Source of the DNA: Gilvimarinus agarilyticus
GTDB lineage: Bacteria; Pseudomonadota; Gammaproteobacteria; Pseudomonadales; Cellvibrionaceae
NCBI RefSeq assembly: GCF_000832015.1
Contig: NZ_JXCJ01000001.1
Coordinates: 1,165,759-1,201,266 of the forward strand
Direction: 5' to 3'
DNA length: 35,508 bases
The translations under genes were made by a program, and so were the position numbers. Below are positions 1-7,767 of the stretch, piece after piece (within the stretch, counting starts at the first letter, position 1; each line of letters begins with the position of its first letter). Below the pieces are notes generated by a model. It did no database searches. It saw only the letters and a list, made by a program, of their open reading frames with translations, and was not told where the DNA came from.

Positions 1-276
1 AAGTTCGAAGCCGAAGTGTACGTTTTGTCGAAAGACGAAGGTGGCCGTCACACGCCTTTCTTTAAAGGCTACCGTCCACAGTTCTACTTCCGTACTACCG
101 ACGTAACGGGCGCTTGTGAGCTGCCAGAAGGCGTTGAAATGGTAATGCCAGGCGATAACATTCAGATGAGTGTTACCCTGATTCACCCAGTAGCCATGGA
201 AGACGGTCTGCGCTTTGCGATTCGCGAAGGTGGCCGTACCGTTGGTGCCGGCGTGGTTGCAAAGATTATCGAGTAA
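1..276 (+). CDS. tuf: Elongation factor Tu, C-terminal part (5' end outside window)
   Basis: The reading frame is open from the first base and ends at the TAA at 274-276. The roughly 91 visible residues match EF-Tu domain 3: a GGRHTPF stretch, then [15 protein letters not shown], then MPGDN, and a [12 protein letters not shown] end. EF-Tu is the GTPase that delivers aminoacyl-tRNA to the ribosome. About three quarters of the gene, including the GTP-binding domain, lies outside the window. A strong terminator follows 20 bases downstream. The genes that normally follow tuf (secE/nusG with tRNA-Trp, or rpsJ) are absent, and a sugar-type regulator comes next. Confidence 0.97.
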   Translation, partial: KFEAEVYVLSKDEGGRHTPFFKGYRPQFYFRTTDVTGACELPEGVEMVMPGDNIQMSVTLIHPVAMEDGLRFAIREGGRTVGAGVVAKIIE

Positions 277-296
277 TTTTGACTCTTTGATCGCAC

Positions 297-325
297 AAAA
301 AAAACGCCCTCGTGGCGTTTTTTTT
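297..325 (+). terminator. Rho-independent terminator of tuf
   Basis: A CGCC/GGCG stem (305-308 with 314-317) closes a five-base CTCGT loop. It is extended by an A run at 297-304 pairing with a T run from 318. It sits about 20 bases after the tuf stop codon. Confidence 0.9.
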
Positions 326-382
326 GTTTTTGTGGTATCAAGAAGTTCTTCGCAAAATAGCGGAAGGCTCTGAGTACCTTCG

Positions 383-388
383 TATAAT
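383..388 (+). promoter_or_regulatory. Candidate -10 element for the LacI-family gene
   Basis: A perfect TATAAT lies 60 bases upstream of the regulator's ATG, between it and the tuf terminator. No convincing -35 hexamer is seen at the usual spacing, so this rests on the -10 match and position only. Confidence 0.3.
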
Positions 389-447
389 AATAAACGCCTT
401 CAGCGGTTTTGCTCTGAACCATCACCTACGAACGGAATAGTAGATTC

Positions 448-1503
448 ATGAGTACCAGAGAGCGCACGGGTAAAGCTAAGAAAGTCACCATGAAAGATGT
501 CGCCAGCCGCGCTGGGGTATCGATAATGACGGTGTCTAGAGTGCTCAATAACGACAAGGTGTCAGAGTCCACTCACGAGCGGGTAATGGAGGCGGTAAGC
601 GCCCTTAATTATCGCCTTAACGTTTCGGCGCGCAGTTTGTCTGGTTCGCAATCCTATGTTCTTGGCTTTTTTTACGATAACTCCTTAGGTAGCTACATCA
701 GTCAGTACTTGATTGGTGTTTTGCAGCGTTGCAATGAGCTGGGATACCACTTGGTACTGGAGTCTTGCTCATTTGGTGCCGACAATGTCGAAGAGACCGT
801 GAGTGAACTGACCAGCCGATATATGTTGGATGGTGTCATACTGCCGCCGCCAATGTGTGAGTTTTTACCCCTGCTCGATGCACTGGATGAGGCCGGGGTT
901 CGCTATGTAAGGGTGGGCCCGGGGCTGGATCTCGACCGCTCTGCTTTTGTCTCAATTGACGACTATCAAGCTACCTATGAGATGACCGAGTATTTGATTA
1001 ATGCTGGCCATAGGGATATCGGTTTTATTAAAGGCGATTGCCACCAGGGCGTTTCTGCTACTCGTTATCGCGGCTTTTGTGATGCTATGGCCGCGCATGG
1101 TCTTGTTACTAACGAGGCGCTGGTAACGGAAGGTGACTTTAACTTTGCGGGCGGCATGACCGCCTGTGAACAAATTCTGGACTCGGGAGAGCCGGTAACG
1201 GCGATCTTTGCCAGTAATGATGATATGGCCAGTGCGGTGATTGCGACTGTGCACCGACGCGGTTTGCGCGTGCCTGAGGATATTGCGGTGGCAGGGTTTG
1301 ATGATACCGCCATCGCTCGTTCTATATGGCCGGCGTTGACGACGGTGAAGCAGCCCATTGATCAAATGTCTACAGACTCGGTAGACCTATTAATTGAGGC
1401 TATCAGAGCCGACAGTTTACTGGGAATCAAGCTCAATAAGCGAGATATTTTACCGCACTCCATTGTCGTGCGCAGTTCAACAATGGGTGACAGATCTGAT
1501 TGA
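448..1503 (+). CDS. LacI-family transcriptional regulator
   Basis: A 351-residue protein with the LacI layout. An N-terminal helix-turn-helix lies at about residues 13-36 (VTMKDVASRAGVS, then TVSRVLNN). A hinge helix ends in ARSLSG near residues 60-66. A periplasmic-binding-like effector domain follows, with the usual FASNDDMA and VPEDIAVAGFDD motifs. Members bind palindromic operators and release them (or bind) on contact with a sugar or sugar acid. It stands alone between two terminators and directly precedes the TRAP/pectate lyase operon, so a local regulator of pectin or uronate use is the likely role. The ligand cannot be read from the sequence. The ATG at 448 is preceded by a GGAAT at a workable distance. 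No LacI-type palindrome with a central CG was identified in the adjacent intergenic regions. Confidence 0.9.
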   Translation: MSTRERTGKAKKVTMKDVASRAGVSIMTVSRVLNNDKVSESTHERVMEAVSALNYRLNVSARSLSGSQSYVLGFFYDNSLGSYISQYLIGVLQRCNELGYHLVLESCSFGADNVEETVSELTSRYMLDGVILPPPMCEFLPLLDALDEAGVRYVRVGPGLDLDRSAFVSIDDYQATYEMTEYLINAGHRDIGFIKGDCHQGVSATRYRGFCDAMAAHGLVTNEALVTEGDFNFAGGMTACEQILDSGEPVTAIFASNDDMASAVIATVHRRGLRVPEDIAVAGFDDTAIARSIWPALTTVKQPIDQMSTDSVDLLIEAIRADSLLGIKLNKRDILPHSIVVRSSTMGDRSD

Positions 1504-1596
1504 TCCCCCTCATGCCTCAGAGTGGCTTGATTGGCGTGTGCTGCTCCTGCGGCGCAGAACAACACTTGTGCACTGTCTATAGTGCGCATATACATT

Positions 1597-1624
1597 AACG
1601 GGCCACTTGTTGGCCCGTTTTTTA
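1597..1624 (+). terminator. Rho-independent terminator after the LacI-family gene
   Basis: A perfect nine-base stem, AACGGGCCA (1597-1605) with TGGCCCGTT (1611-1619), closes a five-base loop and runs into a T tract. It lies about 95 bases past the regulator stop codon. Confidence 0.93.
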
Positions 1625-1720
1625 TGCCAGCCTTTCCTTTCTTCATGTCGCCAGGTTATTGCCTGATTCTCTGGTGGCGAGCTTGTTTGTGTCTCCTTGC
1701 GGTCCTAATACTTAATAAAA

Positions 1721-1733
1721 GTGGTCAGCCACC
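1721..1733 (+). promoter_or_regulatory. Possible TGGTC-type operator site
   Basis: GTGGTCAGCCACC contains the inverted repeat GTGG-TCAG-CCAC. It shares TGGTCAG with the sites at 1772, 7696 and 7942. On its own it is short and could be coincidence. Confidence 0.25.
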
Positions 1734-1771
1734 TCTTGTTTTTGGTAGTCCAATATGCAACTATTGCCTTG

Positions 1772-1786
1772 ATTGGTCAGGCAGGT
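1772..1786 (+). promoter_or_regulatory. Candidate GntR/UxuR-type operator site
   Basis: ATTGGTCAGGCAGGT matches the site ATTGGTCAGGCCGGT at 7696-7710 at 14 of 15 bases, in the other large uronate-gene intergenic region. The TTGGT half resembles the TTGGT...ACCAA operators of FadR-subfamily GntR regulators such as UxuR/ExuR. The second half-site is weak here. Confidence 0.4.
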
Positions 1787-1851
1787 TGTTTGGCGGCTTG
1801 TGGCCTAGGAGTTGATGGTCTAGTCACTCCAAGGCTTTAGCATAACACTCT

Positions 1852-1865
1852 CTGGTCTGGCCAAT
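1852..1865 (-). promoter_or_regulatory. Candidate GntR/UxuR-type operator site, reverse orientation
   Basis: The + strand reads CTGGTCTGGCCAAT, so the - strand reads ATTGGCCAGACCAG. It is a near-perfect dyad (TGGTC-T-GGCCA, one mismatch), and its - strand reading is a variant of the ATTGGTCAGGCC sites. It lies about 165 bases upstream of the TRAP binding-protein gene. Confidence 0.45.
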
Positions 1866-2028
1866 TAATGTGGCTCTCCTAAGTCTTTGCTTAGGTTGTG
1901 CGGGCGATTCAGGGCTAGTAAAAAACTCTTATTGTCCTTTTGACTCTAATTCTGATAGCCCGCTCTTTTTATACTCTGTATGATTTCGGAGCCTACTAAA
2001 TAAATATAAAAACCTGTGAGATGTAAGA

Positions 2029-3006
2029 ATGGGTAAGAGCTGGATTAACGTAATTATGTTTTTGGCAGTCTCTGTGCTGCTTTCGGCCTGTGCCAAAGAG
2101 GCCGATGTTAAAACCCTAAAAATGGCCCATAGCCTGGATCAAACCCACCCGGTACACCGGGCAATCGTGTTTATGTCCGACCGGTTAGATAGCATCTCGG
2201 GCGGTAAAATGAGCATCGATATTTACCCCGGGGGGCAACTTGGCGACGAGCGTGAGCTGATGGAGCTGCTGCAAATTGGCTCGCTTGCTATGACCAAAGT
2301 CTCATCGAGTCCGATGGAGGGTTTTGTGCCCGCCATGAAGGTTTTTAATATTCCTTACGTGTTTCGCGATAATGACCACTTTTGGCGGGTGCTGAACAGT
2401 GCCGAAGGCGAGCGGTTGCTGCTGGCGGGCGATTCAGTAAATCTTCGTGGTTTAGGTTATTTTGATGCAGGTAGCCGTAGTTTTTACACGACTGATACCC
2501 CTGTACATTCGCCCGAAGACTTAAAAGGCTTAAAGATTCGTGTGCAGCAAAGCCAAACCGCATTGCGCATGGTACAGGCGTTGGGCGGCTCGGGTACGCC
2601 GATTTCCTGGGGCGAACTTTACACGGCGCTGTCCCAGGGGGTGGTTGATGGTGCTGAGAATAATCCGCCAAGCTTTTACACCTCTAAGCACTATGAAGTC
2701 AGTAAGTACTACACCTTAAATGAGCACACGTACGTGCCCGACATCGTATTAATCTCAAGTTACATCTGGAACAACCTTAGCGGGCAGCAGCGGCAATGGT
2801 TACAGCAGGCAATGGATGAGGCGGTTGTATACGAGCGCAAGCTCTGGGCTGAGTCTACCGCTGAGGCGTTGGCTGCAGTAGAGGCGGCCGGTGTAACGGT
2901 TATACGGCCCGATAAAAAACCTTTTATGGAGCGAGTGGAGCCGATGCACGACTCCTACAAAGGAACCGAGTTGTACGATTTGATCCAAACCTTTAAAGCG
3001 ATGTAA
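2029..3006 (+). CDS. TRAP transporter substrate-binding lipoprotein (DctP family)
   Basis: A 325-residue DctP-type receptor that would capture an organic or sugar acid for the TRAP permease encoded next. The N-terminus is a lipoprotein signal with lipobox LSAC, the acylated residue being Cys21. The mature protein shows the family pattern: a GGQLG segment (68-72), the conserved KIR with Arg171 that binds the ligand carboxylate, and a GVVDGAENN segment near 204-212. The family includes uronate-binding members, and the pectin/uronate genes around it make galacturonate, glucuronate or a keto-deoxy uronate the likely ligand; that is inference. A lipid-anchored TRAP receptor is uncommon in Gram-negatives, where these proteins are normally free in the periplasm. 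It is the first gene of the operon, 14 bases before the small permease subunit. Confidence 0.93.
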   Translation: MGKSWINVIMFLAVSVLLSACAKEADVKTLKMAHSLDQTHPVHRAIVFMSDRLDSISGGKMSIDIYPGGQLGDERELMELLQIGSLAMTKVSSSPMEGFVPAMKVFNIPYVFRDNDHFWRVLNSAEGERLLLAGDSVNLRGLGYFDAGSRSFYTTDTPVHSPEDLKGLKIRVQQSQTALRMVQALGGSGTPISWGELYTALSQGVVDGAENNPPSFYTSKHYEVSKYYTLNEHTYVPDIVLISSYIWNNLSGQQRQWLQQAMDEAVVYERKLWAESTAEALAAVEAAGVTVIRPDKKPFMERVEPMHDSYKGTELYDLIQTFKAM

Positions 3007-3020
3007 ACAAAGAGTCGACC

Positions 3021-3515
3021 ATGAAGCAGTTAACCGCAATGATTGAAAAGTTCCTGGGCGCCTTTTTAGGGCTGCTAATGGCCATTATGGTACTGGATGT
3101 AACCTGGCAGGTTGCCACTCGGTTTATCCTGCAGGAGCCAAGCTCATACACCGAAGAGCTTGCGCGTTTTTTATTGGTATGGATTGGGCTTTTAGGGGCC
3201 GCGTACGCCTATCGTAAAAAGGCGCACTTGGGGCTCGATATTCTCTCGCAAAAGTTAGAGGGCGAGGCCAAGCGCAAGTTGGATATTTTTATTAGCGTGG
3301 TCTGTGCGCTATTTGCCTGCGTGATCATGATTTATGGCGGTGCCAAGCTGATGTTTTTGACGCTCGATTTAGGGCAAATGTCAGCTGCACTGCAAATTAA
3401 AATTGGTTACCTCTACAGTGTCATCCCGCTTAGTGGTGTATTGATTGTGCTCTTTTCTTTTGATCGTATTGTTAACGGCGACCCTGAGCCAGATCACGTC
3501 GAGTTTTACGAGTAA
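3021..3515 (+). CDS. TRAP transporter small permease subunit (DctQ family)
   Basis: A 164-residue integral membrane protein with four hydrophobic segments, the size and pattern of DctQ. The FILQEPSSYTEELARFLLVWIG stretch is typical: the EE followed by an aromatic and hydrophobic helix is a family hallmark. It pairs with the large subunit to form the sodium-driven TRAP permease in the inner membrane. It starts 14 bases after dctP and is followed 56 bases later by the large subunit, so the three form one transcription unit. The short C-terminal tail is acidic. Confidence 0.94.
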   Translation: MKQLTAMIEKFLGAFLGLLMAIMVLDVTWQVATRFILQEPSSYTEELARFLLVWIGLLGAAYAYRKKAHLGLDILSQKLEGEAKRKLDIFISVVCALFACVIMIYGGAKLMFLTLDLGQMSAALQIKIGYLYSVIPLSGVLIVLFSFDRIVNGDPEPDHVEFYE

Positions 3516-3571
3516 CGCCGGGTTCAATTAGCGTTAAGCCAGACAAAATAAACATAATTTGAGGTAGAAAG

Positions 3572-4876
3572 ATGGATTGGTCCGTAATTGTCTTGCTAGT
3601 GACCTTTGTGGTCCTGCTGGTGTTGAATGTCCCGATCTCTATCGGTATCGGCATTGCGACCTTCGCGGCCATGCTGTTCACTATCGACTTTGGCCCGGCT
3701 GCGGTCACAGTCGCCCAGCGAATGGCGGGTGGTATTAATAGCTTCGCGCTCTTGGCGATTCCATTTTTTGTGCTATCCGGGCTGTTGATGGGGCGTGGTG
3801 GTATCGCCCATCGCTTAATTGAGTTCGCGAAAGTCTTAATTGGTATGCTCCCCGGCGGACTGGCTTTTGTGAATATTATTAGCTGCACATTGTTTGGTGC
3901 AATTTCAGGTTCTGCCGTAGCCGCTACTTCGGCTATCGGTGGCTTTATGATTCCGACGATGGAAAAAGAAGGCTACGATAAAGACTTTACGGCCGCCGTA
4001 ACGGTTGCCTCGTCAACCACCGGCCTGCTTATTCCGCCCAGCAATATTTTAATTGTGTATTCGCTCGCCAGTGGCGGGGTGTCTATCGCGGCGCTATTTA
4101 TTGCCGGTTACCTGCCTGGGATTTTAGTGGCCTTGAGCTTGATGGCTGTTTGTGCTGTTTATGCCAAAAAGCACGGCTACCCAGTGGGGCGTGTGCCGAC
4201 GATAAAAGAGCTGGCTAAAAAATCATTTGATGCGGTGCCCAGCCTGTTCTTAATTGTGCTGGTGATTGGCGGTATTGTTGGTGGCTTTTTTACCGCGACC
4301 GAGGCGAGTGTGATTGCCGTTCTCTACTCGTTGCTGCTATCGGTATTTGTTTACAAAGAGGTTAAGCTGCCAGAGCTGCCCGAGATTTTTATTAAGGCGG
4401 TCGAGACAACGGCCATTGTTATGCTCTTAATTGCCACCTCTACTGCTATGAGCTGGATGCTGAGCTACGAAAATATTCCGCAAAATATTAGCGCCGCCCT
4501 GATGGGCTTGAGTGACAATCCGTTTATTATCCTGCTCACTATTAATATCATTTTACTGTTGGTGGGGATCTTTATGGATATGACCCCAGCAGTACTTATT
4601 TTTACCCCAATCTTCTTACCGGTGGCGATGGAGTTGGGTATGTCACCCCTGCACTTTGGCATCATGATGGTACTCAACCTGTGTATTGGCCTTTGTACAC
4701 CGCCGGTAGGTGCGGTCTTATTTGTGGGCTGCGGTATTGCCAAAACCTCCATTGCCAGGCTGATTAAACCCTTAATGCCTATGTATGCCGCCATGGTAGT
4801 GGTTTTATTGTTGGTCGCCTATGTGCCAGCGATTAGTGAGTTCTTACCTACTTTCTTTGGCTTGTACGAAAAATAA
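3572..4876 (+). CDS. TRAP transporter large permease subunit (DctM family)
   Basis: A 434-residue, highly hydrophobic protein with about a dozen predicted membrane spans, the normal size for DctM. Characteristic stretches are FGAISGSAVAATSAIGG and the small-residue segment SSTTGLLIPPSN around residue 150, with the related GLCTPPVGAVLF in the second half; this internal symmetry is known for the family. It would move the ligand across the inner membrane using a sodium gradient. An AGGTAGAAAG element just before the ATG is a reasonable ribosome-binding site. The next gene begins 15 bases after its stop. Confidence 0.95.
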   Translation: MDWSVIVLLVTFVVLLVLNVPISIGIGIATFAAMLFTIDFGPAAVTVAQRMAGGINSFALLAIPFFVLSGLLMGRGGIAHRLIEFAKVLIGMLPGGLAFVNIISCTLFGAISGSAVAATSAIGGFMIPTMEKEGYDKDFTAAVTVASSTTGLLIPPSNILIVYSLASGGVSIAALFIAGYLPGILVALSLMAVCAVYAKKHGYPVGRVPTIKELAKKSFDAVPSLFLIVLVIGGIVGGFFTATEASVIAVLYSLLLSVFVYKEVKLPELPEIFIKAVETTAIVMLLIATSTAMSWMLSYENIPQNISAALMGLSDNPFIILLTINIILLLVGIFMDMTPAVLIFTPIFLPVAMELGMSPLHFGIMMVLNLCIGLCTPPVGAVLFVGCGIAKTSIARLIKPLMPMYAAMVVVLLLVAYVPAISEFLPTFFGLYEK

Positions 4877-4891
4877 TATTGGGGCCTTGTG

Positions 4892-5275
4892 ATGCGAATT
4901 GAACACTTTGCGTTTAATGTAAAAGATCCAATCGCGGTGGCCGAATGGTACTGCCAAAATTTAGGTTTTACGGTAAAACATAAATTTAATAAAGCGCCAC
5001 ATACTCACTTTTTGGCAGACAGCACCGATAACGTGATGATTGAAATTTATAACAATCCGCCCGGTGAGGTGCCTGATTACCCGTCGATGAATCCATTAAC
5101 ACTGCATTTGGCTTTTGTTTCGGCGGACCCCGAGGCTGATGCAGAGCGCCTGTGTGCGGCCGGTTGTAAAGTGGTAGATGATGTGCGCCTCAATGACGGC
5201 TCAGTGTTGTTAATGCTGAAAGACCCCTGGGGTTTTGCGATTCAGCTGTGTAAGCGCGGCAACCCTATGGTGTAG
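4892..5275 (+). CDS. VOC-superfamily (glyoxalase/dioxygenase fold) protein
   Basis: A 127-residue protein with the paired beta-alpha-beta-beta-beta modules of the vicinal oxygen chelate fold. It opens MRIEHFAFNV and has a second module at about residues 68-122. Likely metal ligands are His5, Glu51 and His72; the fourth position is Gln118 (FAIQL), where glyoxalases usually have Glu. An in-frame GTG lies one codon upstream (4889), but the ATG at 4892 has better spacing from the GGGG at 4881. It sits between the TRAP permease and the pectate lyase in what looks like one operon, so a role in handling uronates or their unsaturated or keto derivatives is plausible. The reaction is unknown. It is not a recognisable glyoxalase I. 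Confidence 0.85.
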   Translation: MRIEHFAFNVKDPIAVAEWYCQNLGFTVKHKFNKAPHTHFLADSTDNVMIEIYNNPPGEVPDYPSMNPLTLHLAFVSADPEADAERLCAAGCKVVDDVRLNDGSVLLMLKDPWGFAIQLCKRGNPMV

Positions 5276-5313
5276 CGTTGGGGGTGCAATTCTAAATTCG
5301 GTGAGGCAGTGTT

Positions 5314-6597
5314 ATGGCTCGGTCTGGATCTTGTTTTAAGCGAGCTCATTGCCTCGCGTTGTTGTTATTGTCGCTGTGTACGATGTCGGCGCATGGGATA
5401 GACCTCTCTGCCGTGGAAGGCTTTGGCGCTGATACGCCGGCAGGCCACGGGGGCGAGGTCGTTAAAGTGACTAGCTTGGCCGCCAGTGGGCCAGGCTCTC
5501 TACGAGCCGCGCTCGCTCAAACAGGCAAGCGAATTGTCGTCTTTGAGGTGGGCGGCGTTATCAATTTGGCTGGGCGTAGCCTCGAAGTCGCCGAGCCATT
5601 TGTTACGGTCGCCGGCGAAACCGCTCCAAGCCCCGGCATCATCATTATCCGCGGTGGTATTAGTATACGCACCCACGATGTACGCATTAGTCACATTGCT
5701 GTTCGCCCCGGCACCAACGATCAACCGGCGTTATCCGGCTGGGAGCCAGATGGGGTTGGCATCTCCCGGGCGAAAGCGCGGGACGTCCATATCGATCATG
5801 TCTCTACCAGCTGGGCGGTGGACGAAAACATGTCGGCCTCGGGCGAGCGCTACGAGGGGCCCGCGGCGACCTCGGGCAGGATAACCTTCAGTAACTCTAT
5901 TATTGCTGAGGCGCTGGACTACGCTACCCATAAAAAAGGTAAGCACTCAAAAGGTATTCTGATTCACGATTATGTTCAGGACGTGGCGGTAGTGGGCAAT
6001 TTGTTTGCTCACAACGATCGTCGCAACCCCTATTTTAAGGCGCATGCCACAGGGGTGGTGGTGAATAACCTCATGTACAACCCGGGCAATGCCGCCGTTC
6101 AGCTTGGCTATATCGACCATGAGTGGGAGGGACGCGAGCGGCAGCCCGGGAACCCTCAAGTGGCGGTAGTCGGCAATCAGCTTATTTACGGCAGAGATAC
6201 CTATTCCGATTTAGCATTGGTGGCCTATCAGGGGGATGTTTATCTAAGCGATAACCAAGTCCTAAACCTTGATGGCGGCGATATGGCACAGGTTCAGGGG
6301 GATATTAAACTACTGAAGAACGCGCCGGTTTGGCCGCAAGGTTTGCAGCCACTTGCACTCACTAAGACGTATGAGCATGTGTTGACTCATGCCGGCTCGC
6401 GACCCTGGGAGCGCGACCAAGTCGACCAAAGAATTGTGGATTCAGTGCGGCGCAAAACCGGGCGAATTATCGACTCGCAAGATGAGGTTGGTGGCTACCC
6501 TGATTATCCCGCTGTACGCCGGCCGTTAGAGGTGCCCGCCAATTCAGATGAGGTGGCAGGTTGGTTGCTGAGCTTTGTTCCGAAGGCGTATCGCTAG
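5314..6597 (+). CDS. Secreted pectate lyase, polysaccharide lyase family 1
   Basis: A 427-residue protein with a Sec signal peptide (hydrophobic core at about 13-24, cleavage near residues 26-28) and a right-handed beta-helix type sequence. PL1 landmarks are the N-terminal VEGFGADTPAGHGG, the IDHVSTSW strand at 160-167 followed by Asp170-Glu171 (probable calcium ligands), SNSIIAEAL at 193-201, and RRNPYFK at 236-242, which carries the Arg region used as catalytic base in the family. The enzyme would cleave polygalacturonan by beta-elimination, giving unsaturated oligogalacturonides. It is 38 bases downstream of the VOC gene on the same strand and is the last gene before a strong bidirectional terminator. 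Activity on pectate rather than another uronan is inferred from the family and the neighbouring genes. Confidence 0.9.
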   Translation: MARSGSCFKRAHCLALLLLSLCTMSAHGIDLSAVEGFGADTPAGHGGEVVKVTSLAASGPGSLRAALAQTGKRIVVFEVGGVINLAGRSLEVAEPFVTVAGETAPSPGIIIIRGGISIRTHDVRISHIAVRPGTNDQPALSGWEPDGVGISRAKARDVHIDHVSTSWAVDENMSASGERYEGPAATSGRITFSNSIIAEALDYATHKKGKHSKGILIHDYVQDVAVVGNLFAHNDRRNPYFKAHATGVVVNNLMYNPGNAAVQLGYIDHEWEGRERQPGNPQVAVVGNQLIYGRDTYSDLALVAYQGDVYLSDNQVLNLDGGDMAQVQGDIKLLKNAPVWPQGLQPLALTKTYEHVLTHAGSRPWERDQVDQRIVDSVRRKTGRIIDSQDEVGGYPDYPAVRRPLEVPANSDEVAGWLLSFVPKAYR

Positions 6598-6614
6598 CGT
6601 GGGCTTTAATGAAT

Positions 6615-6647
6615 AAAAAAAACGGCGCCGATGGCGCCGTTTTTTTT
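6615..6647. terminator. Bidirectional terminator between pectate lyase and kdgK
   Basis: ACGGCGCC (6622-6629) pairs with GGCGCCGT (6633-6640) around a three-base GAT loop. It is flanked by an A run (6615-6621) and a T run (6641-6647), so it works on both strands and serves the two convergent genes. Confidence 0.95.
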
Positions 6648-6659
6648 ACAGTGGCTTTA

Positions 6660-7610
6660 TTACTGACTTGCCAGTTCGCTAAGGTAAAGCTCACGATCAA
6701 TAACGCCGCCGCGGTGCTGAATAATAACTCGCGCACAGCGACAAGCTTGCTGAGCGGCGGCCTCGGCAGATTCGCCGGCACTGCGCGCTGCCAGATACCC
6801 GGCATTAAACGTGTCGCCTGCAGCCGTGGTATCGACGATGTTTTCTACCTTGGGTACCGCTACACGCGTTTGTTGTTCACCGTTTAAGATAATCACATCT
6901 TGGGCGCCGCGCTTGAGTACAATCTCTTCGATATTGTAAGCGGCGTAGCGCTCTTTTACCGCCTCGACCGAATCGGCCTCTTCATCGCCCCACAGCAGCT
7001 CTTCGTCATCGAGTGTTAACAGCGCCAGATCAGTGACAGAGAGTAACTCACTCATGGCGTCTTGCGCCTGCTCCGGGGTTTGCCAAAGTCGCGGGCGGTA
7101 GTTGCTGTCAAAGGCAACTTTCCCGCCTCGTTCTTTAAAGCGGCGTAAAAAAGCCAATAAATGCTGTCTGGCGTCCGCGCTGATTATGGCCAGGGTAATG
7201 CCCGAAAGGTAGATCATATCGTAGTCGCTGAGGGCGTCTTCGAGCATAACGATCTCTTGCTGCTGGCTAAATAAGGCTCGGGCCGGTGCCTGTGAGCGCC
7301 AGTAAAAAAATTCGCGTTCGCCATCGGGGCTGTTGTGAATCATGTAAAGGCCCGGCACGGTGCTCTCTTGATGGACAATGGCCTGGGTGTCGATTTGTTC
7401 GGCTTGCAGGCGCGCGACGATCGCGTCGCTGTAGTGGTCGTCACCCAGCCGGGTGATATAAGCGGTGCCGGTACCGAGGCGGGACAGTGTGACCGCTGTA
7501 TTGTAGGTGTCACCCGCGTAGGACAGGGCTTTAAATTCGCGACCATCGCTGCTGGGCTCGCTAGCGGCAAGCTCGATCATAACCTCGCCGATACAGGCAA
7601 TCTTTGCCAT
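6660..7610 (-). CDS. kdgK: 2-dehydro-3-deoxygluconokinase (PfkB family)
   Basis: A 316-residue sugar kinase of the PfkB/ribokinase family. It shows the N-terminal GEVMIEL and the YAGDTYNTAVTLSRLG signature (31-46), and the C-terminal DTTAAGDTFNAGYL signature (260-273), with Asp266 as catalytic base inside the AAGD anion-hole motif. It phosphorylates 2-keto-3-deoxygluconate (KDG) to KDPG, the step where both the saturated and unsaturated uronate routes in this window converge. It is transcribed toward the pectate lyase gene and away from uxaC. The CAT at 7608-7610 is the start, with an AGAGAG stretch upstream. The assignment to KDG rather than another sugar rests on overall similarity plus the uronate genes next door. 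Confidence 0.92.
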   Translation of the reverse strand: MAKIACIGEVMIELAASEPSSDGREFKALSYAGDTYNTAVTLSRLGTGTAYITRLGDDHYSDAIVARLQAEQIDTQAIVHQESTVPGLYMIHNSPDGEREFFYWRSQAPARALFSQQQEIVMLEDALSDYDMIYLSGITLAIISADARQHLLAFLRRFKERGGKVAFDSNYRPRLWQTPEQAQDAMSELLSVTDLALLTLDDEELLWGDEEADSVEAVKERYAAYNIEEIVLKRGAQDVIILNGEQQTRVAVPKVENIVDTTAAGDTFNAGYLAARSAGESAEAAAQQACRCARVIIQHRGGVIDRELYLSELASQ

Positions 7611-7695
7611 GGTGTCTACACTCTCTTATGTATTTTGGGCGCCAAAAAACAGGATGGGCGCTCTGGTTAAATGTATGCTTGCGTCGGATTTTACA

Positions 7696-7710
7696 ATTGG
7701 TCAGGCCGGT
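7696..7710 (+). promoter_or_regulatory. Candidate GntR/UxuR-type operator site, kdgK side
   Basis: ATTGGTCAGGCCGGT has an imperfect dyad centred on the A of TTGGTC-A-GGCCGG. It is almost identical to the site at 1772-1786 upstream of the TRAP operon. It lies about 86 bases upstream of the kdgK start codon. Confidence 0.42.
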
Positions 7711-7767
7711 GTGCAAGCGGAGGTTGGATTATGGGGCTAGTAGGCGTTGTTGGGTCTCCATATATGA

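Larger units (their letters stand above)
1625..2028. other. Long regulatory intergenic region upstream of the TRAP operon
   Basis: About 400 bases with no credible gene. It contains several TGGTC-containing sites (1721-1733, 1772-1786, 1852-1865) and an inverted repeat, CCTAAG (1878-1883) with CTTAGG (1890-1895). The final AT-rich stretch before the dctP start contains TATACT (1970-1975) and TATGAT (1979-1984), either of which could be a -10 element. No -35 element pairs well with them. Confidence 0.55.

Noticed and set aside
952-1365. Antisense frames inside the LacI-family gene
   Set aside because: Shadows of a clear protein family on the opposite strand; no ribosome-binding site or motif.
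1531-1815. Open frame of about 94 codons in the region after the LacI-family gene
   Set aside because: It runs straight through the terminator hairpin, has a low-complexity Cys/Leu/Trp-rich product and no ribosome-binding site.
1940-1984. Full sigma-70 promoter for the TRAP operon (TTGACT with TATACT or TATGAT)
   Set aside because: Spacers of 24 and 33 bases are too long; only the AT-rich region is noted.
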